A stretch of DNA of 64,000 bases from an uncultured Chthonomonadales bacterium (GTDB lineage Bacteria; Armatimonadota; Chthonomonadetes; Chthonomonadales; CAJBBX01), in NCBI GenBank assembly GCA_938005745.1, contig CALLMM010000010.1:124001-188000 (forward strand), written 5' to 3'. The translations under genes and the position numbers were made by a program. Of this stretch, positions 26,301 to 34,370 are shown one piece after another (the stretch's first letter is position 1; each line of letters begins with the position of its first letter). The notes beneath the pieces are model-generated. The model saw nothing but the letters and a program-made list of their open reading frames with translations, was not told the DNA's origin and did not search any database.

Positions 26301-28665
26301 CAGCGGCGTTCTGGACGCCTCGATACAGATGGAGGGCAGCGTGCGCGATCCTCGCGCGACGATCTCCTGGAACAGTCCGCAGATGCAGGCCGCAAATCAG
26401 GCGATCAAGCAGTTTCGCGGAACGGTGGCGTTCACCCGGGGAGAGGTCGAGCTGAAGGAGGACACCATTCTGGAGGGGGGCGACACACAGGTAACCGCCA
26501 GCGGCAGACTGATTGCCGGCAGTTCCCTGCAGGGCACGCTGGAACTGAGCAATATGCCGGTCAGCCTGCTCCTGCAGTGGTTCCCGGACAGGGAGTTTCT
26601 GCAGGGGATGACCGCCGGAACGATCGAGAAGATCACCATAGACGCGCAGGGCGCGCCCTCTGCGCCGGAGGTGACCGCCTCGCTGCTGATCAGCGGAATT
26701 CAGTGGCAGGACCCGCAGGGAAAGCGGCTGGACGGGCGTTTTCTGCCGACATACGCTCTGCGCGTGGATAAGGCGACGCTGGCGGAGGGGAAGGCGGAGA
26801 TCACGGAGATGGTCGTCTCGTTGACCGAGCCTCGTGAAGCGCTGCCGGAGGGCGCGCTGGCGGAGGCGGAGAAGTCGGCGGACGGGGGCGCGCCTTCGAG
26901 CGAGACGGAGCGTTCGCGGGCGGCGGCGTTGTCGCAGGGCTCCAGCCGGCAGACGGCGGAGGCGGAGCAGGATGAATCGAACGCCCCGGCGCGAAGACGC
27001 TACTTTGCACGCCTGAGAGGCAGTGCGGGGTTCTCCTGGCAGTCTCCCTATCTTCCGGAAGATGCGCCGGTGCGGCTGGAGGCGAGCGTCCCGCGCCAGA
27101 ACCTGCGCTTCCTGAACGCGGTGCTGCCCCGGTTGAACGCGGAACTGGACGCCAGCCTGCAGGGCTACGTGCAGTTTTCGGGAACCTGGAAACAGCTTAT
27201 CAAGCCGCAGCAGACGGCGCGAGAGCAGCAGAGCCATCCCGATATTATCGGCTGGATATGGCTTCAGGGGAAGCGGCTGCGCTATGCAAACATGAAGACC
27301 GCCCTGACCGATGTGGACGCCTACCTGAAGTTCGATGGCGATACGCTGAGCGTCGCGCCCAATCCGGAGGGAAAGCCGTTCTCCGCCAGCGTGGATGTTT
27401 TTGACCTGAAGCGAGAGACGGCGGTGGCGCGCAGCCCGCTCTCGCTCTCCGGAGAGCTTGCGCTGCACGATCAGGCGCGCGTCCAGAAGCCGCTGACTCT
27501 GGAGGCGAAACAGATTCTCTTCGCCGAAGCGCCTCTGCCGGTGTTTAATTCGGGGCGCGCTGTCGGCGAACTGTCGGCGCGGGAGCCGGGCAGACCGGGT
27601 CTGCTGCTGACGATGGAGGGCACGCTGCTGTCGCCGCGAATCTCCGGCGAGATGCACCTGCGGCGCACCGACATCCGGCTTCCGACGCCGCTGGAGGAGA
27701 CGGCGACGCCGCGGCGGACGCCCGCGTTCAATCCCGCTTTCCATATAGACTTCTATGTGGAGGACAAGGTGCGGATCAGCAACCCTTATCTGGTGGCGGA
27801 TGTCCGTTCGCCGGGAGCGGTCCTCGCCGGGCGGACGCCGGAACCCATCCGGCTGCGCGGCACACTGGCGCAGCCGTCGGTGCTGGGCAGTCTGACCATT
27901 GACGGGGGGGCGCTGCGGCTGCCGACCCGGCGTTTCGCCATTCAGCCCGGGGGCAGGGTGACCATTCGCTACAATCCGCTGGCGGGCGTCCCGATTCTCT
28001 CGGACCTGCTGACAGACCCGCAGGTAAATGTGCTGGTGGACCTGAACGCCACCACGCGCCTGACCGCCGTGTCGGTGAACCAGGAGCGAAGAAGGTATAC
28101 TATCACGGTGCAGGTGCGCGGTCCGCTGACGGCGGACGCCCCGGTGGCGATTGCGGGACTGGAGGAGACGCAGGGGATCGCCGGCGGCGAGCGCGGGCTG
28201 ACGCTGACCTTCAAGTCCGATCCTCCCGACCTGGCGTTGAGCAGCGGCGGACTGCAGATGCGCATTCTGGGGCTTCTGGGCGGCAAGGAGGCGATCGAGA
28301 AGCAGTTTGCCAGCAATCAGGTCGGCGCGCTTCTGCGGGATCAGTTCAGCGACCTGCTGTCGGCGACCGTCTTCCCGGAACTGCTGGAGCGTTCGCAGAT
28401 CGCGCAGGCGCTGGGGCTGCAGGAGCTGACCGTAGACTACAGCCGCCTGGATACGTTCACGCTGCGGCTGGCGAGTGAACTGATCGGTCCTCTGCAGATC
28501 AGCTACTGGCGGAGGCTGGGAGCGACCGGATTCACCTATCGCCTGGAGCCGACCCTGTGGGAGATGAAGCTGAGTCTGAAGCTGAATCGCCGCCTCCAAT
28601 TTTCCTGGACAACGGATAACCAAAGTACGAACGGATTTCTGCTGGAAGGAGTCTTCAGGTACTAG
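23362..28665 (+). CDS. tamB: TamB/AsmA-like translocation and assembly protein
   Basis: A giant 1767-residue protein with one N-terminal transmembrane anchor (LTALVFLIPLVILAALSVGMV) and a long, repetitive beta-strand body, as in bridge-like lipid-transfer proteins of the AsmA/TamB clan. An AsmA-like N-terminal part (RYYRMAEQNLASLLAAEATRQ, then VRIGKVVLQG) leads into the C-terminal TamB (DUF490) domain: AGRTPEPIRLRGTL, LGSLTIDGGALRLPTRRF and ILSDLLTDPQVNVLVDLN. About residues 1160-1215 are a charged, Ser/Ala/Glu-rich linker. It probably spans the periplasm for lipid or outer-membrane-protein assembly with Omp85 proteins; bamA is two genes away. An alternative start is ATG 23392; neither has a clear ribosome site. 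Confidence 0.85.
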   Translation: MPTPFGESLSMPTLRRTLTALVFLIPLVILAALSVGMVRRYYRMAEQNLASLLAAEATRQLGREVRIGKVVLQGKHAYVEEVQIAEEKSLPGRPPFFTAKRIILDFDLRTILLEKNPRVPLFAHITVEDPSVRITRDFTGRWNFADLLKPRPQRMARPTAGRIEIVRGALEYEDAALRRPRAGQPPPPPVSARFDALKGHLLQSFDRSSRWTLSGQCVSGQLQTAVVQGVFPPDTGRLFLRIEANRASLPFLSSLLPNPLPQEMRILSGLASGQVTLVFPEKSTGSQGRDIDYQADVRVEDASLTVRAAREPIRRISGQVLLTGKAASGELEADFLGSRLKANATVTGFAKPSLKASITGKGVSLQRVLTALDLQRRFPDLRGIQARGDLHAEVSGPLDRLSLRASGPIQLQGRLPQGLEIPEGATLQAAVQGSPNRLKAQVSGALPRLRYRDYEAQNVRVNAVYADRRIVAEVEGTAAKGRVSGRALVTLEDQKSRYRVEARLRGGDLSAIPWRDDRPVRGVVNADVAASGSLEDGLPVGAAEAQIRGLQYDRYTARSVRVRLRSEGERLLLEPLVVESEMGFVLATGEIDVKRRTLDLGVEADNVALEKLPLENSSAQPNAPPPLRGILSLRDGRIAGAWERPHFSGLIQGFGIGDDRTQADYAEAQIWGTRERLILEEGRLLRLPAGVTFRAAVRRPFSTRPILALSGEFENLELKDVTQIAARYMPEEGRESALDRLKVTGTAQGSLEASGDLKRPQVAIRDLTVDQASIGDYTFEAFTAQLRYDGLEGGGTLHLDDLTARYSGATLIANASYRRDGSFSAHARARSVPLNILDPLLSDYLLVRGSGELSADISGTIDNGKPSGLQGTLVASTASGLTLNGEPLGDLSAVFSLDGTRLLARSVSGGLPPVLLGTAENGLALKRLEYDWEAETLALEGEGRGLRFEQIHSVLSKSPYVLNNRESVAAEWLNPIFDPLSGVLDASIQMEGSVRDPRATISWNSPQMQAANQAIKQFRGTVAFTRGEVELKEDTILEGGDTQVTASGRLIAGSSLQGTLELSNMPVSLLLQWFPDREFLQGMTAGTIEKITIDAQGAPSAPEVTASLLISGIQWQDPQGKRLDGRFLPTYALRVDKATLAEGKAEITEMVVSLTEPREALPEGALAEAEKSADGGAPSSETERSRAAALSQGSSRQTAEAEQDESNAPARRRYFARLRGSAGFSWQSPYLPEDAPVRLEASVPRQNLRFLNAVLPRLNAELDASLQGYVQFSGTWKQLIKPQQTAREQQSHPDIIGWIWLQGKRLRYANMKTALTDVDAYLKFDGDTLSVAPNPEGKPFSASVDVFDLKRETAVARSPLSLSGELALHDQARVQKPLTLEAKQILFAEAPLPVFNSGRAVGELSAREPGRPGLLLTMEGTLLSPRISGEMHLRRTDIRLPTPLEETATPRRTPAFNPAFHIDFYVEDKVRISNPYLVADVRSPGAVLAGRTPEPIRLRGTLAQPSVLGSLTIDGGALRLPTRRFAIQPGGRVTIRYNPLAGVPILSDLLTDPQVNVLVDLNATTRLTAVSVNQERRRYTITVQVRGPLTADAPVAIAGLEETQGIAGGERGLTLTFKSDPPDLALSSGGLQMRILGLLGGKEAIEKQFASNQVGALLRDQFSDLLSATVFPELLERSQIAQALGLQELTVDYSRLDTFTLRLASELIGPLQISYWRRLGATGFTYRLEPTLWEMKLSLKLNRRLQFSWTTDNQSTNGFLLEGVFRY

Positions 28666-28774
28666 GAGTAACTATAAACGCTGAAAGTTGGCGATTTTCG
28701 GGCGGCGCGGAGGACAGAAAGCGCGACCGGGCGCGGACAACTGACGGCGAGGAACATGCGACAAGGACCGGCTG

Positions 28775-29353
28775 ATGGGGGAGCCGCTGCCGGACAACAC
28801 GGAAAGAATCCTGACCTTTGACGCTCTGGTCGCCGCCTACGAAAAAAAGATTTTTAATGTCATCTACCGCTTTCTGGGCGACTATGAAGAGGCTGCGGAC
28901 CTGACCCAGGAGACGTTTATCAGCGCCTATAAAGGGTTCGATCGTTTCCGGGGCGACTCCAAAGTCTACACCTGGCTGTATCAGATCGCCATCAACCACT
29001 GCCGGAACCGCCTGCGTCAGCGCGGGCGCGCCCGCGCCATGCAGATCGAGTCGCTGGATCAGCCGCTTCACGGGGAGGATGAGGACCGCTCCCTCCGGCG
29101 AGAGGTGCCCGACCTGACCCACGCGCCCCAGACGGTGCTGGAAGAGAAGGAGATGCGGCAGAAGATCCTGCAGGCGGTCGAATCGCTGCCGCAGGAGTAT
29201 CGCGAGGTGATGATCCTGCGCGAGATTCAGGGACTCTCCTACAACGAGATCGCGGATGTTACCCGGCTTTCGCTGGATAACGTGAAGACGCGCCTTTCGC
29301 GCGCCCGCGCCATGCTGCGCCGTAAACTGGAACCGTACTATCGAGAGGGATGA
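28775..29353 (+). CDS. ECF (RpoE-type) RNA polymerase sigma factor
   Basis: A 192-residue group 4 sigma factor. Region 2 spans FDALVAAYEKKIFNVIYRFLGDYEEAADLTQETFISAYKGFDRF and the DNA-melting YTWLYQIAINHCRNRLR; region 4 has LPQEYREVMILREIQGLSYNEIADV followed by the recognition helix TRLSLDNVKTRLSRARAMLR. AAGGA precedes ATG 28775. It lies between tamB-like and bamA genes, which suggests a role in envelope homeostasis. No anti-sigma gene follows, since bamA begins 69 bases later. Confidence 0.94.
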   Translation: MGEPLPDNTERILTFDALVAAYEKKIFNVIYRFLGDYEEAADLTQETFISAYKGFDRFRGDSKVYTWLYQIAINHCRNRLRQRGRARAMQIESLDQPLHGEDEDRSLRREVPDLTHAPQTVLEEKEMRQKILQAVESLPQEYREVMILREIQGLSYNEIADVTRLSLDNVKTRLSRARAMLRRKLEPYYREG

Positions 29354-29422
29354 CCACAGGATCGCCTTCGAGGGGTCCGCCCTGCGCCCGGCGTCCTGTT
29401 CAAGAAGGGGTAAAAACGTTCG

Positions 29423-31258
29423 ATGAATCGTGCACATCGCTGGTATCTCTGCCTGCTGACGGCGCTGGTCTGTGCGTTCGGGCTGTCGTTGTCGGCTTAC
29501 GGTCAGGAGCCGACGCCGAAAATCGTCTCCATCACGGTGGTCGGCAACAAAGTGCTCAATAGCGAATCGATTATCGCCGTCTCGGGCTTGAAGGTCGGCG
29601 ATTCGTTGACCAGAGCGGCTCTCGATCAGGCAAGGCAGAACCTGCTGCTGACCGGCAACTACGGCGCGCGCCGCCCGGAGAACCCGGAAGACGCCGTGCG
29701 GATCACCGCCGAAGTGCAGGGAGAGGAAGCCAGAGTAACGATCGAGGTGGACGAGAACGATCTGGTCAGCGGGATCACCATCTCCGGTACCGGTCCGCTG
29801 CCGGTCTCGGAGATCCGGGAACTGCTGCGTACCCGAGAGGGCGTCATCCTGAATATGAGCGTGCTGCAGGGCGATATAGACCGTATTCAGAAGCACTATT
29901 CGAGCAAAGGCTATCAGGCGTTCGTCTCCAGCGACATCGGCATCAGCAACGGCATCCTGACCATCCCCATCGTGGTCGCCACCGTCAACCGCATCCGCGT
30001 TACCGGGCTGAAGAAGACCCAGGAGCGCGTGGTGCTGCGCGAGATGCGCCTGAAAGCCAACTCCTACTTCAGTCAGCGGCAGCTTGAGCAGGACATCACC
30101 CGCATCTATAACACCAACCATTTCGAAAATGTGGATATCAGTTTCAGCTTCCCGGAGCCGGGCAAGGTGGATGTGATCCTGAACGTGCAGGAGAAACGCA
30201 CCGGAACGGTGGCGGTCGGCGTGGGCTACAGCAACCGCCGGAAACTGGTAGGGCGCGCTGAGATCGGCGACTCGAACTTTCTGGGGCGCGGGCTGGAGGC
30301 GGGGCTGCTGTGGGAGACCGGAGGGTTAGCCAACCGCAACAGCTTTGAGTTGAACTTCACCGAACCCTGGCTGGACCGCAACAACACCTCCATCTCCGTC
30401 AGCCTCTACGATAAGACGGTCTACCGGTTCGGGCAGAGCATCGAGAGCGGTTCCGGCACCACCGTCGGAACCTCCACCGACTACTTTGAGACCCATACCG
30501 GCGGCTCGGTGACGCTGGGGCGTCCGCTGTCCAACAACTGGCGCGGCTTCGTCGGAGTGCGGCACGATAATGTCAAGGTTCCCGCGCTGAGCCTGAATCT
30601 GGAGGATGCGGCGGTGCTGCAGAACGGTCCTCTGACCGCTTTCAGCCTGCGCGCCACCCGCAACACCCGCGATGTGGACATCGAGCCGGCATGGGGCGGC
30701 TTTGAGATCTACAGTATGGATTTCGGGTTCGCCGACCTGTCACCTGTCGGCACGGCGAACGGCGAGACGCCGACGGGAGTCTTTGGCAACGTCAACTACC
30801 AGAAGCTGCAGGTGGATGTCCGCCGCTACTTCAGCCCGCAGGGACGGCGCAAAACCCCCAAAGACCGGCGCAATATCTTCGCGCTGCGGATGCTTCTGGG
30901 AACCTCGACCGGGACGCTGCCCTTCTCCGAACAGTACTTTGTGGGCGGGGCGGAGACGCTGCGCGGCTATGCGGAGGACCGGTTCTGGGGCAAAAACATG
31001 GTGCTGGGGTCCATGGAGTTCCGAACCCCGCTGGCGAATGCGCTGACCGGCGTCATCTTCGCCGATTTCGGCGACGCCTGGGGCGGACCCTATGAGGGGG
31101 TGCGGTTCTCCGGTTTCGATCAGCACTCCAATTTCAGCCCCTCCTACGGCGTGGGACTGGGGCTGCGGGTGGTGACGCCCATCGGACCGATCCGCATAGA
31201 TCAGGGATTCGGGCGCGAGGGATCACGCACGCACTTCAGTATTGGACACGTGTTCTAG
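29423..31258 (+). CDS. bamA: Outer-membrane protein assembly factor BamA (Omp85)
   Basis: A 611-residue protein with a signal peptide (cleavage near SAYGQ, residue 28), about three POTRA domains (starting at IVSITVVGNKVLNSESI, SGITISGTGPLPVSEIRE and VNRIRVTGLKKTQERVVLRE), and a 16-strand Omp85 barrel from about residue 265. The barrel has the L6 motif in GGAETLRGYAEDRFWG (RGY in place of VRGF) and a final aromatic F (FSIGHVF), the usual outer-membrane signature. BamA inserts beta-barrel proteins. Three POTRAs resemble cyanobacterial rather than proteobacterial BamA (five). ompH follows directly. Confidence 0.93.
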   Translation: MNRAHRWYLCLLTALVCAFGLSLSAYGQEPTPKIVSITVVGNKVLNSESIIAVSGLKVGDSLTRAALDQARQNLLLTGNYGARRPENPEDAVRITAEVQGEEARVTIEVDENDLVSGITISGTGPLPVSEIRELLRTREGVILNMSVLQGDIDRIQKHYSSKGYQAFVSSDIGISNGILTIPIVVATVNRIRVTGLKKTQERVVLREMRLKANSYFSQRQLEQDITRIYNTNHFENVDISFSFPEPGKVDVILNVQEKRTGTVAVGVGYSNRRKLVGRAEIGDSNFLGRGLEAGLLWETGGLANRNSFELNFTEPWLDRNNTSISVSLYDKTVYRFGQSIESGSGTTVGTSTDYFETHTGGSVTLGRPLSNNWRGFVGVRHDNVKVPALSLNLEDAAVLQNGPLTAFSLRATRNTRDVDIEPAWGGFEIYSMDFGFADLSPVGTANGETPTGVFGNVNYQKLQVDVRRYFSPQGRRKTPKDRRNIFALRMLLGTSTGTLPFSEQYFVGGAETLRGYAEDRFWGKNMVLGSMEFRTPLANALTGVIFADFGDAWGGPYEGVRFSGFDQHSNFSPSYGVGLGLRVVTPIGPIRIDQGFGREGSRTHFSIGHVF

Positions 31259-31292
31259 ACGGCGGATCGAGCGTTACACCCCTACGTACCGG

Positions 31293-31322
31293 TTGTTCTG
31301 AAAGGGAGCGGCGTGCTATAAT
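31293..31322 (+). promoter_or_regulatory. Promoter of second ompH, with extended -10
   Basis: TTGTTC (31293-31298), 18-bp spacer and a perfect TATAAT (31317-31322) preceded by TGC, an extended -10. It should start transcription near 31329 for ompH, and possibly for the whole lpx block downstream. Confidence 0.78.
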
Positions 31323-31355
31323 CAAGCCTGGTTGAAGACCAGAGAGGAGCATTCT

Positions 31356-32009
31356 ATGTCGCAGTCGTTAACATGGTGGCGCGGGCTGGTCGTAGCCTCC
31401 ATTGTGTTGTGCATCGTCTTTGCCGTGAGCGCATCCGGGCAGGACAAGAGGTCGGGAACCGTCTTCGCGACGGTAGATTTTCAGAAGATTTCGAACGAAT
31501 ACAAAGCCAAACAGGCGGTGGAGACCGACCTGGCGAACATGCAGGCGCGTTTTCAGGGACGCCTGACCCGGCGCGCGGAGATGCCCTGCCTGTCGGAAGA
31601 GGAGCACGTTCAACTGGATGCTCTGCGGGAGAAAGACAGCACGGCGCAGACCGCAGACGACAAGAAGAAGATCGCGGATTTTGAGACCAAAGGCGGAAAG
31701 CTCTCCGAGGAGCTTCAGACGCTGCGGCAGAAGAAGGACCTGAGCGACACGGAGAAGAAGCGGCTGCAGGAGCTGGAGGCGGCGCTGGTGCGCACGCAGC
31801 AGAGGTACGCCGCGCTGAAGGATGAGCTGGAGGGCAAGATCCGCGAGTACGGCGTATCCAAGTCTGAGGCGTTGATGAAAGAGATACGCGCCGCCATCGC
31901 CAAAGTCGCGGAGCAGCGCGGGGTCGCCATCGTCTTCAACAGCGAGGTTGCCCTGTATGCGGGCGTGGATATTACGCAGCCGGTCCTGGGCGAACTCAAC
32001 AAGAAGTAG
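31356..32009 (+). CDS. ompH: Skp/OmpH-family periplasmic chaperone (paralogue 2)
   Basis: A 217-residue protein with a signal peptide (LVVASIVLCIVFAVSASGQ) and a Lys/Glu/Gln-rich coiled-coil body. The family ends are FATVDFQKISNEYKAKQAVE near residue 38 and GVAIVFNSEVALYAGVDITQ near the C-terminus. It should carry unfolded outer-membrane proteins to BamA, encoded directly upstream. ATG 31356 has GAGAGGAG at 31342-31349; a TTG 24 bases upstream was rejected. The gene order bamA-ompH-lpxD-fabZ-lpxA matches that of many diderms. Confidence 0.92.
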   Translation: MSQSLTWWRGLVVASIVLCIVFAVSASGQDKRSGTVFATVDFQKISNEYKAKQAVETDLANMQARFQGRLTRRAEMPCLSEEEHVQLDALREKDSTAQTADDKKKIADFETKGGKLSEELQTLRQKKDLSDTEKKRLQELEAALVRTQQRYAALKDELEGKIREYGVSKSEALMKEIRAAIAKVAEQRGVAIVFNSEVALYAGVDITQPVLGELNKK

Positions 32010-33114
32010 CGCGGGACGACGGGCTGCCTTTGCAGGAGCCGCCTGTCTGTGGGTTTACCTGAGCGGGGCAGGCTGCGGGAGGAATCGGACGCCCGCTCCG
32101 CCCCCTCTGCCGGTCTCCGTGCGAATGGACGCGCTCTACCGTATGCATCCGGCATGGCGGGATCTGGAGCGTCTGGACAGGCTGGCAGATCGGGTTGCGC
32201 GTCCGATCACGCCGGCGGCGGCAAGCCGCGTGGCGATGCCGGAGGCTCCTCTGCCCGGCAGCCTCTCCGCGCCGGAGATCCGTCCTCCGAGCGCAGACTC
32301 CTCGAAACAGGTAGCGCTGCAGCCGGCGCTGGAGCGTCTGGACGCCCTGCGCGAGGTCATTCGGTCTCGCAATGACCGGATCTCTCGCCGGGAGTCGCGC
32401 GCCGCCGCGCAGGAGATCGAGACCGATCTGCGGCGCCGGCGCGAGTCTCTGCTTCAGGAGAGATGGAACGAGAAGGCGCGGGTGCGCGGCGTCTACGACC
32501 CGATGATCCGCGACCTGATGCTCAAGACGCTCGCCTATCGCAGCCAGACTCTGGTGGTGGGACTGACGGCTATTCGGGAGGTCGAACGCAGACTTGCCGA
32601 AACGGAGGCGCAGCTCAGGGAGCTTCAGAGCCGTTATCAGGCGGAGCTTCAGCAGGCGGACAACGCCTTCGCGCAGAGGCTGCGCGACTATCGGGAGCAG
32701 CGCGAGACGGATCTGGAGCGTCGTCTGCAGACGATCCGCGCCCGTCTGGAGCGAGAGGCGCAGGAGACGCTGACCGCGTATCGCAATTCACTGCGAGAGA
32801 ATCTGGAGGCGCGTCTGCCGCTGGCGGTGCCGTCTGCGCCTGCACGTCCCCTCTTCCCGGCGGAGCGTCTGCCCTCTCCGGCGCAGACCGGCGGCAGACT
32901 TCCTGCGCCCCCATCGCCGGATGCCTCCCGGACGCTGGAGGCGATCCGACAGCAGCGCGCCCGCCTGCTGCAAGCCATCGAAGAAGATACACGTTATCAT
33001 GTAGAGCGTCTCGCCGTCGAGAACCGCTGGAACCTGGTCCCTCCGGATGCTCCGGGAGCCGCCGACCAGACGGCAACGGTCGCACAGATGCTTCAGGGGA
33101 CCTGGAAACCGTAA
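31957..33114 (+). CDS. Coiled-coil lipoprotein-like envelope protein
   Basis: About 385 residues. The N-terminus is Arg/Ser-rich and then hydrophobic, ending in LSGAGC, a weak lipobox near residue 40. The rest is a long, charged coiled coil (about 120-290, many Arg, Glu, Gln, e.g. LAETEAQLRELQSRYQAELQQ) and a Pro-rich segment. I recognise no family, but it looks like an extra Skp-like or envelope spacer protein. The start is doubtful: the signal-like part has no ATG, GTG or TTG downstream of the ompH stop, so translation must begin inside ompH. ATG 31957 has GAGG at 31944-31947 and overlaps ompH by 53 bases; the first internal starts (32119, 32125) would lose the signal. Confidence 0.6.
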   Translation: MRAWILRSRSWANSTRSSAGRRAAFAGAACLWVYLSGAGCGRNRTPAPPPLPVSVRMDALYRMHPAWRDLERLDRLADRVARPITPAAASRVAMPEAPLPGSLSAPEIRPPSADSSKQVALQPALERLDALREVIRSRNDRISRRESRAAAQEIETDLRRRRESLLQERWNEKARVRGVYDPMIRDLMLKTLAYRSQTLVVGLTAIREVERRLAETEAQLRELQSRYQAELQQADNAFAQRLRDYREQRETDLERRLQTIRARLEREAQETLTAYRNSLRENLEARLPLAVPSAPARPLFPAERLPSPAQTGGRLPAPPSPDASRTLEAIRQQRARLLQAIEEDTRYHVERLAVENRWNLVPPDAPGAADQTATVAQMLQGTWKP

Positions 33115-33235
33115 ACTGTGCTGTCACAATCGCTGTCATCTCCCGTGACTTCCTGGGAATGGAGGAGAAAGCGAGTCAGAGAGGTCTCGCAGAGGGTAGA
33201 CTGAAATAGAAGATCTCAGACGAAAGCGCAAGCGT

Positions 33236-34369
33236 ATGATAACGACCAGAATGAACTCGAACAGCCTGATCGGCAGGCATCCTCCCTTTATGACCGTCCG
33301 GGAACTGGCGGAGTGCGTGGGAGGCGCGGTGGAAGGCGATCTGGAAGCGCGCATCATGGGCGTCTCCAGTATTGAAGACGCACAGCGCGGCGACATCGTC
33401 TTCGCGGAAAACTCCCGCTATCTCTCCCAGGCTGAAAAATCCGACGCCTCCGCCATCGTCGCTTTTCTCGATGCAACTACCCCCGATAAGCCGCTCATCA
33501 AGGTCAATAACCCCCGTTACGCCTTTGCCAAGATTCTGGAGATGTTTGCTCCCCGGCTGAACGCGCCGCCCGGCGTCCATCCGACGGCGGTCATCGGCAA
33601 GGGGGTGCATCTGGGCGAAGACGTCAGCATCGGACCGCACGCGGTGGTCGGCGATCATGCCCGAATCGGCGATCACTCCGTGCTGCTTGCCGGAGCCTTC
33701 GTCGGAGATGAGTGTCAGATCGGCGAACAGTGCATTCTCCATCCGCATGTAACCCTCTATCACGGGTGTACGCTGGGAGACCGCGTGATTATCCACAGCG
33801 GCACGGTGATCGGCGCGGACGGCTTCGGCTATATGCGTATCGGGGATCGCAGCTATAAGATCCCGCAGATCGGCGTAGTGGAGATTGGCGACGATGTGGA
33901 GATCGGCGCCAACTGCTGCATTGACCGCGCCAAGACCGGCGCAACGGTGATCGGGGCGCGCACCAAGATAGATAACCTCGTTCAGATCGCGCACAACTGC
34001 AAGATCGGCGAAGACTGCATCATCGTGTCGCAGGTCGGCATTGCGGGAAGCTGTCAGCTGGAGCGCGGGGCGATGCTGGCGGGGCAGGCGGGCATCAAGG
34101 ATCATACGGTCATCGGCGCCGGGGCGGTGGTGCTGGCGCAGGGGGGCGTCTTTGGCGACGTTCCCGCCGGAGCGATCTACTCCGGCTACCCGGCGCGTCC
34201 GCACCGCGAGCGTCTGAAGATGGATGCGGCGCTCGCCAGCCTGCCGGAGTTTCGGAAGCGGGTGCGCGAACTGGAGAAGGCGAACCGGGAACTGACGCAG
34301 CGCAACGCCCGGCTGGAGAAGATGGTAGAGACCCTGGTGCAGAGGCTGGGCATCGAGATTGAGGAGTGA
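33236..34369 (+). CDS. lpxD: UDP-3-O-acylglucosamine N-acyltransferase LpxD
   Basis: A 377-residue enzyme that adds the N-linked acyl chain in lipid A synthesis. An N-terminal LpxD domain (MTVRELAECVGGAVEGD, SSIEDAQRGDIVFAENSRY) is followed by hexapeptide repeats of a left-handed beta-helix (about 115-330) with the catalytic His253 in VQIAHNCKIGED. The C-terminal 45 residues form a coiled coil (RKRVRELEKANRELTQRNARLEKMVETL), longer than usual. Start ATG 33236 is weakly supported; MTVREL (33290) is where homologues commonly begin. It overlaps no gene; lpxC begins one base after its stop. Confidence 0.95.
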   Translation: MITTRMNSNSLIGRHPPFMTVRELAECVGGAVEGDLEARIMGVSSIEDAQRGDIVFAENSRYLSQAEKSDASAIVAFLDATTPDKPLIKVNNPRYAFAKILEMFAPRLNAPPGVHPTAVIGKGVHLGEDVSIGPHAVVGDHARIGDHSVLLAGAFVGDECQIGEQCILHPHVTLYHGCTLGDRVIIHSGTVIGADGFGYMRIGDRSYKIPQIGVVEIGDDVEIGANCCIDRAKTGATVIGARTKIDNLVQIAHNCKIGEDCIIVSQVGIAGSCQLERGAMLAGQAGIKDHTVIGAGAVVLAQGGVFGDVPAGAIYSGYPARPHRERLKMDAALASLPEFRKRVRELEKANRELTQRNARLEKMVETLVQRLGIEIEE

Positions 34370-34370
34370 G

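Noticed and set aside
25918-28623. A 901-codon open frame on the minus strand opposite the tamB-like gene
   Set aside because: It is a shadow of the GC-rich coding strand; the plus frame has an anchor and recognisable TamB C-terminal blocks, and the minus translation is Arg/Gln/His-rich with no domain.
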